Below are positions 9,237 to 17,335 of a stretch of DNA of 64,000 bases, in pieces. Under the pieces are notes generated by a model that did not search any database, was not told the DNA's origin, and worked only from the letters and a program-made list of their open reading frames with translations. The position numbers and the translations under genes were made by a program. The stretch spans positions 682,001-746,000 of the forward strand of contig NZ_JAHVHV010000001.1 in NCBI RefSeq assembly GCF_019802085.1, in the 5' to 3' direction. This DNA comes from Ferrimonas balearica. GTDB lineage: Bacteria; Pseudomonadota; Gammaproteobacteria; Enterobacterales; Shewanellaceae. Within the stretch, counting starts at the first letter, position 1, and every line of letters begins with the position of its first letter.

Positions 9237-9770
9237 ATGCATATCATTTTGGGAATATTGGGCACTGTGGTGACCATTCTTGTGCTGTTGAATCGGTTGC
9301 AAGAGAACGGGGTGGACATCGGTTGGCTTAATCCGTTCAGTTGGCATCGCCGACGCCGATACCGGGTGCACCATGACTTAAGTCCTGCCTTTAAGCTGGA
9401 CTCCCCCATGGATGTCGCTGCGCTTTACATGGTGTGTGTTGCGAAGGTCGATGGCGACATGAGCAAAGAGCAAAAGTCGACCATTCTCTCTTTGTTTGAG
9501 AGTGAGTTTCATCTATCAGCTACCCAGGCGCGGGAGCTGCTGAGCGCCAGCGTTCATTTGCTGAACCAGACCCGCGACGTCTATCGCAGCCCTCAGAAAG
9601 TGATTGAGCGCTGTTATGACAAAGTCTCGCCGGCGCAATCTCAGTCCATAGGCAAACTGATAGACGAAGTGGCGCATGCCGAGGGCGAGCCATCGTCAGC
9701 GCAAGCCCAACTGGTGGCCAGCATCAAAAAGGCGTGTCCCAACCCCGATAGGAATAAGTGGAACCACTGA
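9237..9770 (+). CDS. Membrane-anchored TerB-like protein
   Basis: A 177-residue protein. Residues 1-17 form one hydrophobic anchor, followed by a basic stretch (WHRRRRYRVHH) that should stay in the cytosol. From about residue 55, DVAALYMVCVAKVDGDMSKEQ starts an all-helical segment resembling the TerB/DjlA N-terminal fold, with acidic residues in VDGDMS that could bind metal. Function in tellurite-type stress is only an inference from fold. The ATG at 9237 has AAAGGA upstream; the longer frame from 9198 is less likely. Confidence 0.65.
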   Translation: MHIILGILGTVVTILVLLNRLQENGVDIGWLNPFSWHRRRRYRVHHDLSPAFKLDSPMDVAALYMVCVAKVDGDMSKEQKSTILSLFESEFHLSATQARELLSASVHLLNQTRDVYRSPQKVIERCYDKVSPAQSQSIGKLIDEVAHAEGEPSSAQAQLVASIKKACPNPDRNKWNH

Positions 9771-9856
9771 GGTCATCGCCGAAAGCGTCCACAGTTGGCA
9801 TTGAGTCAATCCATCCGGGGAATCTGGTGTACCGACAACGGTCAAGGAAGACAGCG

Positions 9857-10252
9857 ATGAAGCTCAATTTTCAGTACGCCCATCACGATCACTCTGAGTT
9901 CGAGGAGCGGCCATGCGAAGGCGCCGAAGATGCCTTGGCCGCATTCGACGCGTTTGACTGGCACGGGGAGGCGGTGAAAGCCAATGAACTTCAGAAGTGC
10001 GCGCCGACGCTGGCGGTTATCCGGTCAACGGACGAGGCGGTTATCTGGGTATCGGCGTACCAAACTGATAGTTCACTCCGTTTTGTCTCAGAGTGCCGTT
10101 ACCCGGGCGAGGTGAGCGCTTGGTTTGGCCTGGTGAAAAAACCGGGGATCGTCAATCTTGGTCACCAAACCATGACGCCTGAGCAGGCTCGCCAGGCCCT
10201 CAGGGGATTCTTGGATAGGGACGAGGACGCGCTGCAGCGGCTGTACGGTTAG
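9857..10252 (+). CDS. Hypothetical protein
   Basis: A 131-residue soluble acidic protein without signal peptide or membrane segment. I recognise no family. It begins MKLNFQYAHHDHSEF and has a mixed alpha/beta pattern, ending in a helical segment (TPEQARQALRGFLDRDE). The ATG at 9857 has AAGGAAG 11-17 bases upstream. It follows the TerB-like gene by 86 bp on the same strand, so the two may be cotranscribed. Confidence 0.6.
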   Translation: MKLNFQYAHHDHSEFEERPCEGAEDALAAFDAFDWHGEAVKANELQKCAPTLAVIRSTDEAVIWVSAYQTDSSLRFVSECRYPGEVSAWFGLVKKPGIVNLGHQTMTPEQARQALRGFLDRDEDALQRLYG

Positions 10253-10327
10253 CGATCCCGTCGCCGAGGTTACCCAGGTTATTGGCATCAGAAGTGAAAA
10301 CTTTCCTTCATTGATCAGTCACATCCA

Positions 10328-10361
10328 GTGAACAGAATGTCGGCGATAACAATCTGTTCAC
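10328..10361. repeat. Inverted repeat upstream of the choice-of-anchor gene
   Basis: GTGAACAG (10328-10335) and CTGTTCAC (10354-10361) are perfect inverted copies separated by 18 bp. The second copy ends 14 bp before the start codon and overlaps the region of the ribosome site (AGGAAAG). It could be a two-half operator or an mRNA hairpin limiting translation. Confidence 0.45.
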
Positions 10362-10374
10362 ATAGGAAAGTGAG

Positions 10375-12141
10375 ATGATCTTTAAAAGAAGTGGTACTTC
10401 AGCGGCGGTGCTGCTGAGCCTGGCCCTGGTGGGTTGTAACGCGGATGACGGGCGCGACGGCGTGGATGGCCAGGACGGGCTGAACGGCGTCGACGGCGCA
10501 CCCGGTCAGGACGCCGTATCCGGCATCGCCCTGAGCCCCATTGGTCGAATCGTGCTGAACGCCGAGGGCGCGGCGGAGATTCTCCAGTACCACGCGGCCA
10601 CCCAGACCATCTACGCCATCAACAGCTCCGACGACACCGTTGAGATGGTCGACGCCTCCGGTCTCAGCTCCGAGGCGCTCTCGGCCCCCATCAGCGACAC
10701 CAACCTGACCGCCACCGCACTGACCCTGCCCACCGAGGCGGACGGCGTGGCCCTGGGCGGCGCCAACAGCATCGCCATCCACGGCGATCTGATGGCCGTG
10801 GCCATCGAGGCGGACCGCCAGGCGGACAACGGGTTCATCGTTTTCTACACCGGCCTGGACGCCGCCACTCCGACCTTCCTGAGCGCCGTGGAAGTGGGCA
10901 ACCTGCCGGACATGGTGACCTTCACCCCCGATGGCAGCAAGGTGCTGGTGGCCAATGAGGGCGAGCCCAGCGGCGACTACGGCAACGACCCGGAAGGGGC
11001 CATCGCGGTGATCGCCGTCACCGACGGCGTACCGGCTGACAACGCCACCTTGATTGGCTTTGCCGCCTTCAATGGCAGGCAAGCCGAGCTGGAAGCCAAG
11101 GGGATGCACTTCCCCAACCCCGCCGGTCGCACCCTCAACGGCAAGCTCATCACCACCACGGTGGCCCAGGATCTGGAGCCGGAGTACATCACCGCCACCA
11201 ACACCATGGCCTACGTGACGTTGCAGGAGAACAACGGCCTGGCGGTGGTGGACCTGAGTGACAACAGCGTTCAGCTGATGGGGCTGGGCTTTAAGGACTG
11301 GTCCGGTCTGCACTTCGATGGCAACGAGGATGGCCAGGTCAGCTTCGGCCAGTACGAGGGTCTCTACGGCGTGTACATGCCGGACACCATCGCCTCCTTC
11401 ACCTGGAACGGCGCGCCTTTTTTGGTGACTGCCAACGAAGGGGACGCCCGGGAGTACTTTTTCGATGTGGCCGACGAAGCGGCCTGTGTCGCTGCCGGTG
11501 GCCAGGACTACGACGAGGACGACGGCTGCCTCTCCTACACCGACGAGGTGAAACTCAAGGACCTGCCCGCCGTGGCTGGCTCGCCCCTGGAGGCGTTGCA
11601 GCTGGGCGGGGAGATCGACGGCCTGCGTGTGACCGCCGCCCTGGGGGCCAACGTCGATGGCGAATACGCGCAGGCCTACGCCTACGGTGCCCGCTCCTTC
11701 ACCATTTGGGATCAGAACGGCCTGGTGGTGTTCGACTCCGGTGACGAGATTGAGCGCATCACCGCCGCCCTCCACGGCGACGCGTTCAATAACGGTGACG
11801 ACGAGAACGAGGGCGACTCCCGCTCCGAGAACAAGGGCGCCGAGCCCGAGGCGCTGACTGTGGGTCAGGTGGGGGAGAAGACCTACGCCTTTGTCGGCCT
11901 GGAGCGGATGGGCGGCATCATGGTGTACGACGTCACCAACCCCTACAACAGCGCCTTTGAAACCTACGTCATCAACCGTGACCTGACCGAAGGCCTCACC
12001 GCCGAGGACGGCATCGGGGATCTGGCCCCGGAGAGCCTGGTGTTCGTGGCCGACGCCGACAGCCCCACCGGTCAGCCGCTGCTGCTGGTGGGCAACGAGG
12101 TGAGCGGCTCGCTGACGGTGTGGGAGATCCGCGCGCAGTAA
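10375..12141 (+). CDS. Choice-of-anchor I family lipoprotein (beta-propeller)
   Basis: A 588-residue predicted lipoprotein. The lipobox LVGC puts the acylated Cys at residue 21. A short collagen-like Gly-x-y stretch (residues 26-43, GRDGVDGQDGLNGVDGAPG) acts as a spacer. The rest matches the choice-of-anchor I family, related to mesenchyme-specific surface glycoprotein and esterase-like propellers: recurring motifs are IYAINSSDDTVEMVD, VTFTPDGSKVLVANEGEP, TANEGDAREYF and GVYMPDTIASF. It probably sits at the cell surface or periplasm. The activity of such proteins is unsettled; some are annotated as alkaline-phosphatase-like. It appears monocistronic, with a terminator directly downstream. Confidence 0.85.
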   Translation: MIFKRSGTSAAVLLSLALVGCNADDGRDGVDGQDGLNGVDGAPGQDAVSGIALSPIGRIVLNAEGAAEILQYHAATQTIYAINSSDDTVEMVDASGLSSEALSAPISDTNLTATALTLPTEADGVALGGANSIAIHGDLMAVAIEADRQADNGFIVFYTGLDAATPTFLSAVEVGNLPDMVTFTPDGSKVLVANEGEPSGDYGNDPEGAIAVIAVTDGVPADNATLIGFAAFNGRQAELEAKGMHFPNPAGRTLNGKLITTTVAQDLEPEYITATNTMAYVTLQENNGLAVVDLSDNSVQLMGLGFKDWSGLHFDGNEDGQVSFGQYEGLYGVYMPDTIASFTWNGAPFLVTANEGDAREYFFDVADEAACVAAGGQDYDEDDGCLSYTDEVKLKDLPAVAGSPLEALQLGGEIDGLRVTAALGANVDGEYAQAYAYGARSFTIWDQNGLVVFDSGDEIERITAALHGDAFNNGDDENEGDSRSENKGAEPEALTVGQVGEKTYAFVGLERMGGIMVYDVTNPYNSAFETYVINRDLTEGLTAEDGIGDLAPESLVFVADADSPTGQPLLLVGNEVSGSLTVWEIRAQ

Positions 12142-12166
12142 GGGCTAACCTTGCGCACCTTCCACC

Positions 12167-12192
12167 AAGGGCCGTCATCGACGGCCCTTTTC
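12167..12192 (+). terminator. Rho-independent terminator
   Basis: AAGGGCCGTC-ATCG-ACGGCCCTTTTCC: a 9-bp GC-rich stem with a short T-run, 26 bp after the choice-of-anchor gene. Confidence 0.75.
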
Positions 12193-12318
12193 CGTTTCGG
12201 GCTCATCGCGAGGTTACCCTGTACAGCACCGGTCAGCGCAATCGGTTTTAAAGGGAGGACAGCGATGGGGCCTGGGGCTACCTTTAAGGGGACTGCCACG
12301 TTACTTAGGGGGTTATGG

Positions 12319-12735
12319 ATGGAATCGGTCAAAGTCATTGATTACATGGAGCGACACCCGGTCAAGCTGACGCCTGCCACGCCACTGTCTTCAGCGGTGG
12401 AACTGCTGCTGGAGAAAGGGCAGCTGGGGGCGCCGGTGGTGGATGAGGAGAACCGCCTGTTGGGGTTCATCTCGGAGCAGGAGTGCCTGGCCAAGCTGCT
12501 GGAAAACTCCTATCACTGCGATCTCACCGCCAAGGTGTCCGACGTGATGCGCACCGACGTGCTGTCGGTGGGCCCGGAGGATTCGGTGTTGAGTCTGGCG
12601 GAGCTGATGCTGGGGCAAAAGCCCAAGGTCTACCCGGTGGTGGAAGCCGAGCGGGTGATTGGCATCATCGACCGCAGCCGAGTGCTCAAGGCGATCGGCA
12701 CCCACCTCAAGGTGTGCTTCCGCCACGCGGTGTGA
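12319..12735 (+). CDS. CBS-domain pair protein
   Basis: A 138-residue protein made almost wholly of two CBS motifs: residues 5-60 (VIDYMERHPVKLTP...GAPVVDEENRLLGFISEQECL) and 70-125 (VSDVMRTDVLSVGPEDSVLSLAELM...VYPVVEAERVIGIIDRSRVL). Such pairs bind adenosyl ligands (AMP, ATP, SAM) and act as sensors. It resembles the C-terminal CBS part of the FocA fusion at 42962-44383: both have a DEQ/SEQ-x-LL step after the first motif. The ATG at 12319 has AGGGGG upstream; the longer frame from 12151 overlaps a terminator and is rejected. Confidence 0.85.
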   Translation: MESVKVIDYMERHPVKLTPATPLSSAVELLLEKGQLGAPVVDEENRLLGFISEQECLAKLLENSYHCDLTAKVSDVMRTDVLSVGPEDSVLSLAELMLGQKPKVYPVVEAERVIGIIDRSRVLKAIGTHLKVCFRHAV

Positions 12736-12767
12736 TTTTCGGGCCCTCAGGCCCACTCAAGTGACCG

Positions 12768-12792
12768 ACGGAGCGCGATTTTCGCGCTCCGT
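12768..12792. terminator. Strong hairpin, possible terminator
   Basis: ACGGAGCGCG-ATTTT-CGCGCTCCGT is a perfect 10-bp stem 33 bp after the CBS gene, but it has no T-run. It could be a terminator aided by other factors, or an mRNA-stabilising element. Confidence 0.5.
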
Positions 12793-12925
12793 CGTGCGTT
12801 ATGGACGGGGTCACGTTTCTGCAAAAAAAGCATAAGCCCCAACCATTTCTTGTTAATAAAAACTGCAATAGGAATGCTTGTTTCCCTTACTATAGGGAGT
12901 GATAAGCGAATTACGGAGAGTGCAA

Positions 12926-13711
12926 ATGAAACATCGGGTTTGGGACCAACTGCGCAGTGAAGCGGAGGTGATCACCCGCACAGAGCCCCTGCTGACCAGT
13001 TACGTCCACACCTGCATCCTCAGCCATCGCAGCCTGGGAGGGGCCTTGAGCTTCATACTCTCCAACCGCATGGCGGACGAGGTGATGCCCTCCATGGTGC
13101 TGCGGGAGTTGCTCGAAGAGGCGTACACCACGGACCCCAGCATCATCGATTTTGCCTCTCACGACATCGAAGCGGTGTTCCAGCGTGACCCGGCGGTGAA
13201 AACCTTCCTGACGGTGCTGCTGAACCTTAAAGGGTTCCAGTCCATCCAGACCCATCGCCTGGCCCATCACCTCTGGCACAGCAGCCGCGAAGAGCTGGCG
13301 CTGTTCCTGCAAAGCCGCAACTCCCAGGTCTACGGCGTGGACATTCACCCGGCAGCCCAGATCGGCAAAGGGGTGATGTTCGACCACGCCACCGGCATCG
13401 TGGTGGGGGAGACGGCGGTCATTGAGGACAACGTCTCCATCCTCCAGTCCGTGACCCTGGGGGGCACCGGTAACGAGTCCGGCGACCGTCACCCCAAGGT
13501 GCGCAGCGGCGTGATGATCGGTGCCGGGGCCAAGGTGCTGGGCAACATCGAGGTGGGGGAGGGCGCCAAGATTGGCGCCGGCTCCGTGGTGGTCAACCCG
13601 GTGCCTCCCCACGTGACCGTAGTCGGGGTGCCCGCCAAGATCGTCGGCCGGCCGGAGTGCGACCATCCCTGCGACACCATGGACCAGAACTTCCTCCGCG
13701 AGGGGATCTGA
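12926..13711 (+). CDS. cysE: Serine O-acetyltransferase
   Basis: A 261-residue CysE (E. coli 273). It makes O-acetylserine from serine and acetyl-CoA, the committed step of cysteine synthesis. The helical N-terminal domain (VWDQLRSEAEVI...LLTSYVHTCILSH) is followed from about residue 135 by left-handed beta-helix hexapeptide repeats. The catalytic segments VDIHPAAQIGKGVMFDHATGIVVGE and TLGGTGNESGDRHPKV are intact, including the DH pair and the H of the second. The ATG at 12926 has CGGAGAG upstream. It has its own AT-rich promoter region and a terminator. Confidence 0.97.
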   Translation: MKHRVWDQLRSEAEVITRTEPLLTSYVHTCILSHRSLGGALSFILSNRMADEVMPSMVLRELLEEAYTTDPSIIDFASHDIEAVFQRDPAVKTFLTVLLNLKGFQSIQTHRLAHHLWHSSREELALFLQSRNSQVYGVDIHPAAQIGKGVMFDHATGIVVGETAVIEDNVSILQSVTLGGTGNESGDRHPKVRSGVMIGAGAKVLGNIEVGEGAKIGAGSVVVNPVPPHVTVVGVPAKIVGRPECDHPCDTMDQNFLREGI

Positions 13712-13728
13712 GCCAAGTTATCACTAAG

Positions 13729-13757
13729 ACGGCGACCCAAGGGTCGCCGTTTTTTTG
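13729..13757 (+). terminator. Rho-independent terminator after cysE
   Basis: ACGGCGACCC-AA-GGGTCGCCGT followed by seven or more T: a perfect 10-bp stem 17 bp after the cysE stop. Confidence 0.92.
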
Positions 13758-13857
13758 ACCTCGAACAAGGCGATACCCGGCCCACCTCCTAGACTGAAAT
13801 CATCACGCCAAGGAGTGGCAGGCGCAGCACTGAGCTCACCGTCGAACAGGAGAGGCC

Positions 13858-15336
13858 ATGGGACAGTCCATCAACCAGACCTCCTTCAACGCCCGGGATC
13901 ATCGTCGTTTTGCCGAGCGTTTGCAGCAGGATCTCACCACCTTGGAGGGGCTGCTGGCCACCCCGGGATGGGGCCAGGGCCCCCGAACCCTGGGGGCGGA
14001 GCTGGAGCTGTACCTCACCGATCCCCAGCACCGCCCCGCCCGGCGCAATCTCGATGTGCTGGCCGCCGCCGATGACCCCCACCTCACCCCGGAACTCAAC
14101 CGCTTCAACCTGGAATACAACTGCCCCTACACCCAGTTTGCCGGCCAACCCTTCTCCTGGCTGGCCCGCACCATCGACGCGCGCCTGGCCAGCCTGCGGC
14201 GTCTGGCACAGCCCATGGGGGTGGCGATCACCCCCATCGGGATCCTGCCCACCCTCACCGAAGACGACTTCGGCCTGGCCTCGATGACGGATCTGCCCCG
14301 CTACCACGCCCTGACCCGCATCCTCTCCGAGGCCCGCAGCGGGCCCTTCCAGATCTGCATCGCCGGGCCGGACCGACTGGTGATGAGCGCCGATGACATG
14401 ACTCTGGAGGGGGCCAACACCTCCTTTCAGCTCCACATCCGGGTCAACCCCGAGGAGTTTGCCCCCTGGTACAACGCCATCCAAATAGGCGCCGCCTTTG
14501 TCCTGGCCCTGGGGGCCAACTCGCCGCTGTTTCTGGGGCGCCGACTCTGGCACGAGACCCGCATTCCCCTGTTCAAGCAGTCCATCGACTGCCGCAACCT
14601 GTGCCAGATGAACTGGCAGCCTCCGGCCCGGGTCTCCTTCGGCAAGGGGTACGTGCGCCACAGCGCCCTGGAGCTGTTTCGCCAGGGGGTGAGCCTGCAA
14701 CCGGTGCTGCTGCCGGAGTGTCAGTCGGAGGGAGAAGACGATGGGGTCGGTCGTGGGCCGGCGCTGTCGGCGCTGCGTCTGCACCAGGGCACCATCTGGA
14801 GCTGGAATCGGGCTATTTACGACGATGCGGCTGGCGGTCATCTGCGCATCGAGCTGCGCAGCCTGCCGGCGGGCCCCACCACGGTGGACATGCTGGCCAA
14901 CGCCGCCCTGGCCCTGGGGCTGGCCCAGGCGCTGATGCCCCAGCTGGAACAGCTGATGGACACCCTGCCGTTTGAGTTTGCCGAGTACAACTTTTACCGG
15001 GCGGCCCAGCACGGCCTCCATGCCGAGCTGCTCTGGCCCGATGCCCAGGGTCACCTGGTGGAAGCGCCGGTACGGACGCTGCTGCCGGAGCTGGTGGACC
15101 GGGCGGAGACGGCGCTGGTGGGCCTGGGGATCGACACGACCGAGGCGGCGCACCTGATGGGGGTGATCCGCGAGCGGGTGGCCCGGAATCAAAATGGCGC
15201 CCTGTGGCAGCTGGCCACCCTGCGGGCGTTGGAGCGACGCCACGCCCGTCCCCAAGCCCTGGCTACCCTGTTTGGCCTTTACCGGGAGCACAGTGACAGC
15301 GGGGTGCCGGTGGCCCAATGGGCGGTGCCCGCATGA
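13858..15336 (+). CDS. Glutamate-cysteine-ligase-like (GCS2-type) enzyme
   Basis: A 492-residue ATP-dependent carboxylate-amine ligase-like protein. It shows the GCS2 framework: TLGAELELYLTD near residue 43 (metal-binding Glu residues), LNRFNLEYNCPY, MTLEGANTSFQLHIRV and late on HLRIELRSLPAGPTTVDM. This fold joins an amino group to the gamma-carboxyl of glutamate or a similar acid. The substrate here is uncertain; it is longer than YbdK-type enzymes (about 370). The stop codon overlaps the next start by 4 bp (ATGA), so it is translationally coupled to the aspartoacylase-like gene. The pair may synthesise and cleave the same amide, but this is inference. Confidence 0.75.
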   Translation: MGQSINQTSFNARDHRRFAERLQQDLTTLEGLLATPGWGQGPRTLGAELELYLTDPQHRPARRNLDVLAAADDPHLTPELNRFNLEYNCPYTQFAGQPFSWLARTIDARLASLRRLAQPMGVAITPIGILPTLTEDDFGLASMTDLPRYHALTRILSEARSGPFQICIAGPDRLVMSADDMTLEGANTSFQLHIRVNPEEFAPWYNAIQIGAAFVLALGANSPLFLGRRLWHETRIPLFKQSIDCRNLCQMNWQPPARVSFGKGYVRHSALELFRQGVSLQPVLLPECQSEGEDDGVGRGPALSALRLHQGTIWSWNRAIYDDAAGGHLRIELRSLPAGPTTVDMLANAALALGLAQALMPQLEQLMDTLPFEFAEYNFYRAAQHGLHAELLWPDAQGHLVEAPVRTLLPELVDRAETALVGLGIDTTEAAHLMGVIRERVARNQNGALWQLATLRALERRHARPQALATLFGLYREHSDSGVPVAQWAVPA

Positions 15337-16343
15337 GGCTGCACTCGGTGCCCCTGCCCAGCGTCGAGCAGCGCCAGCGCGGCCTGATGGACTGGCTGGG
15401 CCAGCTGCCCGGGCCCGCCTGGTTGACCCTCCCGGGCCGAGAGCCGGACCGTCACCGGGTGGTGGTCACCCTGCTGCACGGCAATGAACCCTCCGGCGTG
15501 CGGGCGCTGTGGCAGTTGTGGGCGGAGCCACCCCAATGCGCCGTCACCACCCACTTCTGCCTGGCCAACCTGGACGCGGCACTGTTCGAAGGGGGCTTTG
15601 TTCACCGCCACCGACCGGGCCAACCGGACATGAACCGCTGTTTTGGTCGTGCCGGTGCCGGGGAGGCCTACCAGCTGACCGCCGCCATCGCCGAGCGCAT
15701 CGCCGAGCTGGCCCCCGAGGCGGTGGTGGATCTGCACAACACCTCCGGCAGTGGCCCCAGCTTCGCCGTTACCATCGCCGACACCGAGGCCCACCGCGCC
15801 CTCTCCGGGCTCTTTACCGAGCGGATGCTGCGCACCCGGGTGCGCCTGGGGGCCCTGATGGAGCTGACCACCCCCACCACCCCCATCGTCACCATTGAGT
15901 GCGGCGGGGCCCTGGATCCCGCCTCCGACGAGGTGGCCCGCGCGGGGCTCACCCGCTTTATGGCCCTGGACTCGGTGCTCACCGAGCAGCCGGCCACCTG
16001 GCAGCTGGACTGTTTGTACGATCCCATCCGGGTGCAGCTGATGCCGGCGGGCAAGATCCGTTACCGGGCCGAGCCGGTGTTTGGCGCGGATCTCACCCTG
16101 CCACCGGACATCGAGCGGCTGAACTTCGGCTGGCTACCGGCCCACAGTCCGCTGGGTTGGCTGGGGGAGCGGGGGCTGGCGGCCCTGGCGCTGTCCGACG
16201 GCCTGGGCCGACCGCCGGTGGAGAGCCTGTTCTACCAGGCCGGCAACGAACTGCGCCTGGCCAAGGACAGTAAGCTGTTTATGATCACCACCAACCCCAC
16301 CATCGCCCTGTCCGACTGCCTCTTCTACATGGTGGTGGCCTGA
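15333..16343 (+). CDS. Succinylglutamate desuccinylase/aspartoacylase-family protein
   Basis: A 336-residue M14-like zinc deacylase. Zinc ligands are visible: LLHGNEPSGVRAL (H-x-x-E) and AVVDLHNTSGSGP (H). MNRCFG is the family N-R segment and TIECGGALDP follows. These enzymes hydrolyse N-acylated amino acids such as N-acetylaspartate or succinylglutamate. The ATG at 15333 overlaps the upstream stop; an in-frame GTG-type start at 15318 is less likely. A second family member of different length lies at 17336-18442 on the other strand. There is no arginine succinyltransferase operon nearby, so I do not call it AstE. Confidence 0.82.
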   Translation: MRLHSVPLPSVEQRQRGLMDWLGQLPGPAWLTLPGREPDRHRVVVTLLHGNEPSGVRALWQLWAEPPQCAVTTHFCLANLDAALFEGGFVHRHRPGQPDMNRCFGRAGAGEAYQLTAAIAERIAELAPEAVVDLHNTSGSGPSFAVTIADTEAHRALSGLFTERMLRTRVRLGALMELTTPTTPIVTIECGGALDPASDEVARAGLTRFMALDSVLTEQPATWQLDCLYDPIRVQLMPAGKIRYRAEPVFGADLTLPPDIERLNFGWLPAHSPLGWLGERGLAALALSDGLGRPPVESLFYQAGNELRLAKDSKLFMITTNPTIALSDCLFYMVVA

Positions 16344-16423
16344 ATCCGCCTCACGCCGACTACGCAGGGGCCGAAATCTGCGTCTAAGATTATGACCTAA
16401 GAGCATAATTGCGGGAGTGGGCG

Positions 16424-17275
16424 ATGAAACCTATGCATCGACAGGGTTTGGCGGCGATGTTGGCGGTGCTGCCGTGGGCGGCGTTAGGTCAAAGCACCTT
16501 TCCCATCTGGGGCGCCGAGGCGGAAGCGCGGGGATACGAGCTGCCCCGTCCTTTCGGGGTGACCTTGAGCGCCATGCACATCGACCAGCCGCTCATCATC
16601 GACGACATCAAGCTGACCGACCCCACCGGAGTGCTGCAACAACTGGTGGCGGTGCAGGGGGACATGGCCGAGCAGGACTCCCAGACCTACACCCTAAGGG
16701 CGGACATGTGGCTGTTCCCCTTTTTAAACCTCTACGCTCTGGTGGGCTACACCGAGGGGACCAGTGAAGCCCAGGTGGACGCCTTTGTCGCCGGCGCACC
16801 ACTGCCGGTGAACCCCATCGACTTCCCGCTGGATTTTAACGGCACCACCTTCGGCGGCGGGGCCACCCTGGCCTACGGGATCGGCAACTGGTTTGCCGCC
16901 ATCGACACCAACTACACCTTCACCGATCTCAACATCATCGATGGGGAGATCGAGGCCTTTGTGGCGGCGCCCCGGGTGGGCTATCGCTGGCCCGACGGTG
17001 TGCACGAGTACCGCCTTTGGGTGGGCGCCATGTACCAGGATGTCGACCAGCTGTTCCAGGGCAGTCTGTCCAACCTGGGCCTGGGCGGCCAACTGGGTGA
17101 GCTGCTGGAAACCGTGGCCCCCAACGGCCGTTTCGAGGTGCGCCAGCATCTGGTGGAACCCTGGAACGGGCTGATTGGCGCCATGTACGTCTACGACCGG
17201 CGCTGGGAGTTCATCCTGGAGGGGGGCCTGGGGGATCGGGAGTCGGTGTTCCTCTCCACCGGCTATCGTTTCTAG
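16424..17275 (+). CDS. Outer-membrane beta-barrel protein of unknown function
   Basis: A 283-residue exported protein. The signal peptide ends near LGQS (about residue 23). The mature part is rich in alternating strands and ends in LSTGYRF, with a C-terminal aromatic typical of BAM substrates. The segment WLFPFLNLYALVGYTEG matches NILPFWNVFGYVGKL of the larger protein at 21119-22789, and their C-terminal barrels also correspond (DVDQLFQGSLSN against LDPRMTGQIENI). They are therefore paralogues. The ATG at 16424 has GGGAG upstream; a GTG-type start at 16409 is possible. A bidirectional terminator separates it from the next gene. Confidence 0.75.
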   Translation: MKPMHRQGLAAMLAVLPWAALGQSTFPIWGAEAEARGYELPRPFGVTLSAMHIDQPLIIDDIKLTDPTGVLQQLVAVQGDMAEQDSQTYTLRADMWLFPFLNLYALVGYTEGTSEAQVDAFVAGAPLPVNPIDFPLDFNGTTFGGGATLAYGIGNWFAAIDTNYTFTDLNIIDGEIEAFVAAPRVGYRWPDGVHEYRLWVGAMYQDVDQLFQGSLSNLGLGGQLGELLETVAPNGRFEVRQHLVEPWNGLIGAMYVYDRRWEFILEGGLGDRESVFLSTGYRF

Positions 17276-17296
17276 CACCAGAGCCCAGAACCGACA

Positions 17297-17321
17297 ACGC
17301 CCGGCACAGTACCGGGCGTTT
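17297..17321. terminator. Bidirectional terminator
   Basis: AACGCCCGG-CACAGTA-CCGGGCGTTTT lies between two convergent genes. It has T-rich ends on the plus strand and a weaker one on the minus strand. Confidence 0.8.
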
Positions 17322-17335
17322 TCATTGGGGGCCGC

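Noticed and set aside
13753-13795. TAGACT at 13790 as a further member of the promoter module
   Set aside because: The sequence 30 bp upstream has no dyad; only the hexamer matches.
16343-16395. CCGCCTCA before TAAGAT as a degenerate dyad upstream of the 16424 barrel gene
   Set aside because: The halves are shifted and do not pair, and GATT is missing.
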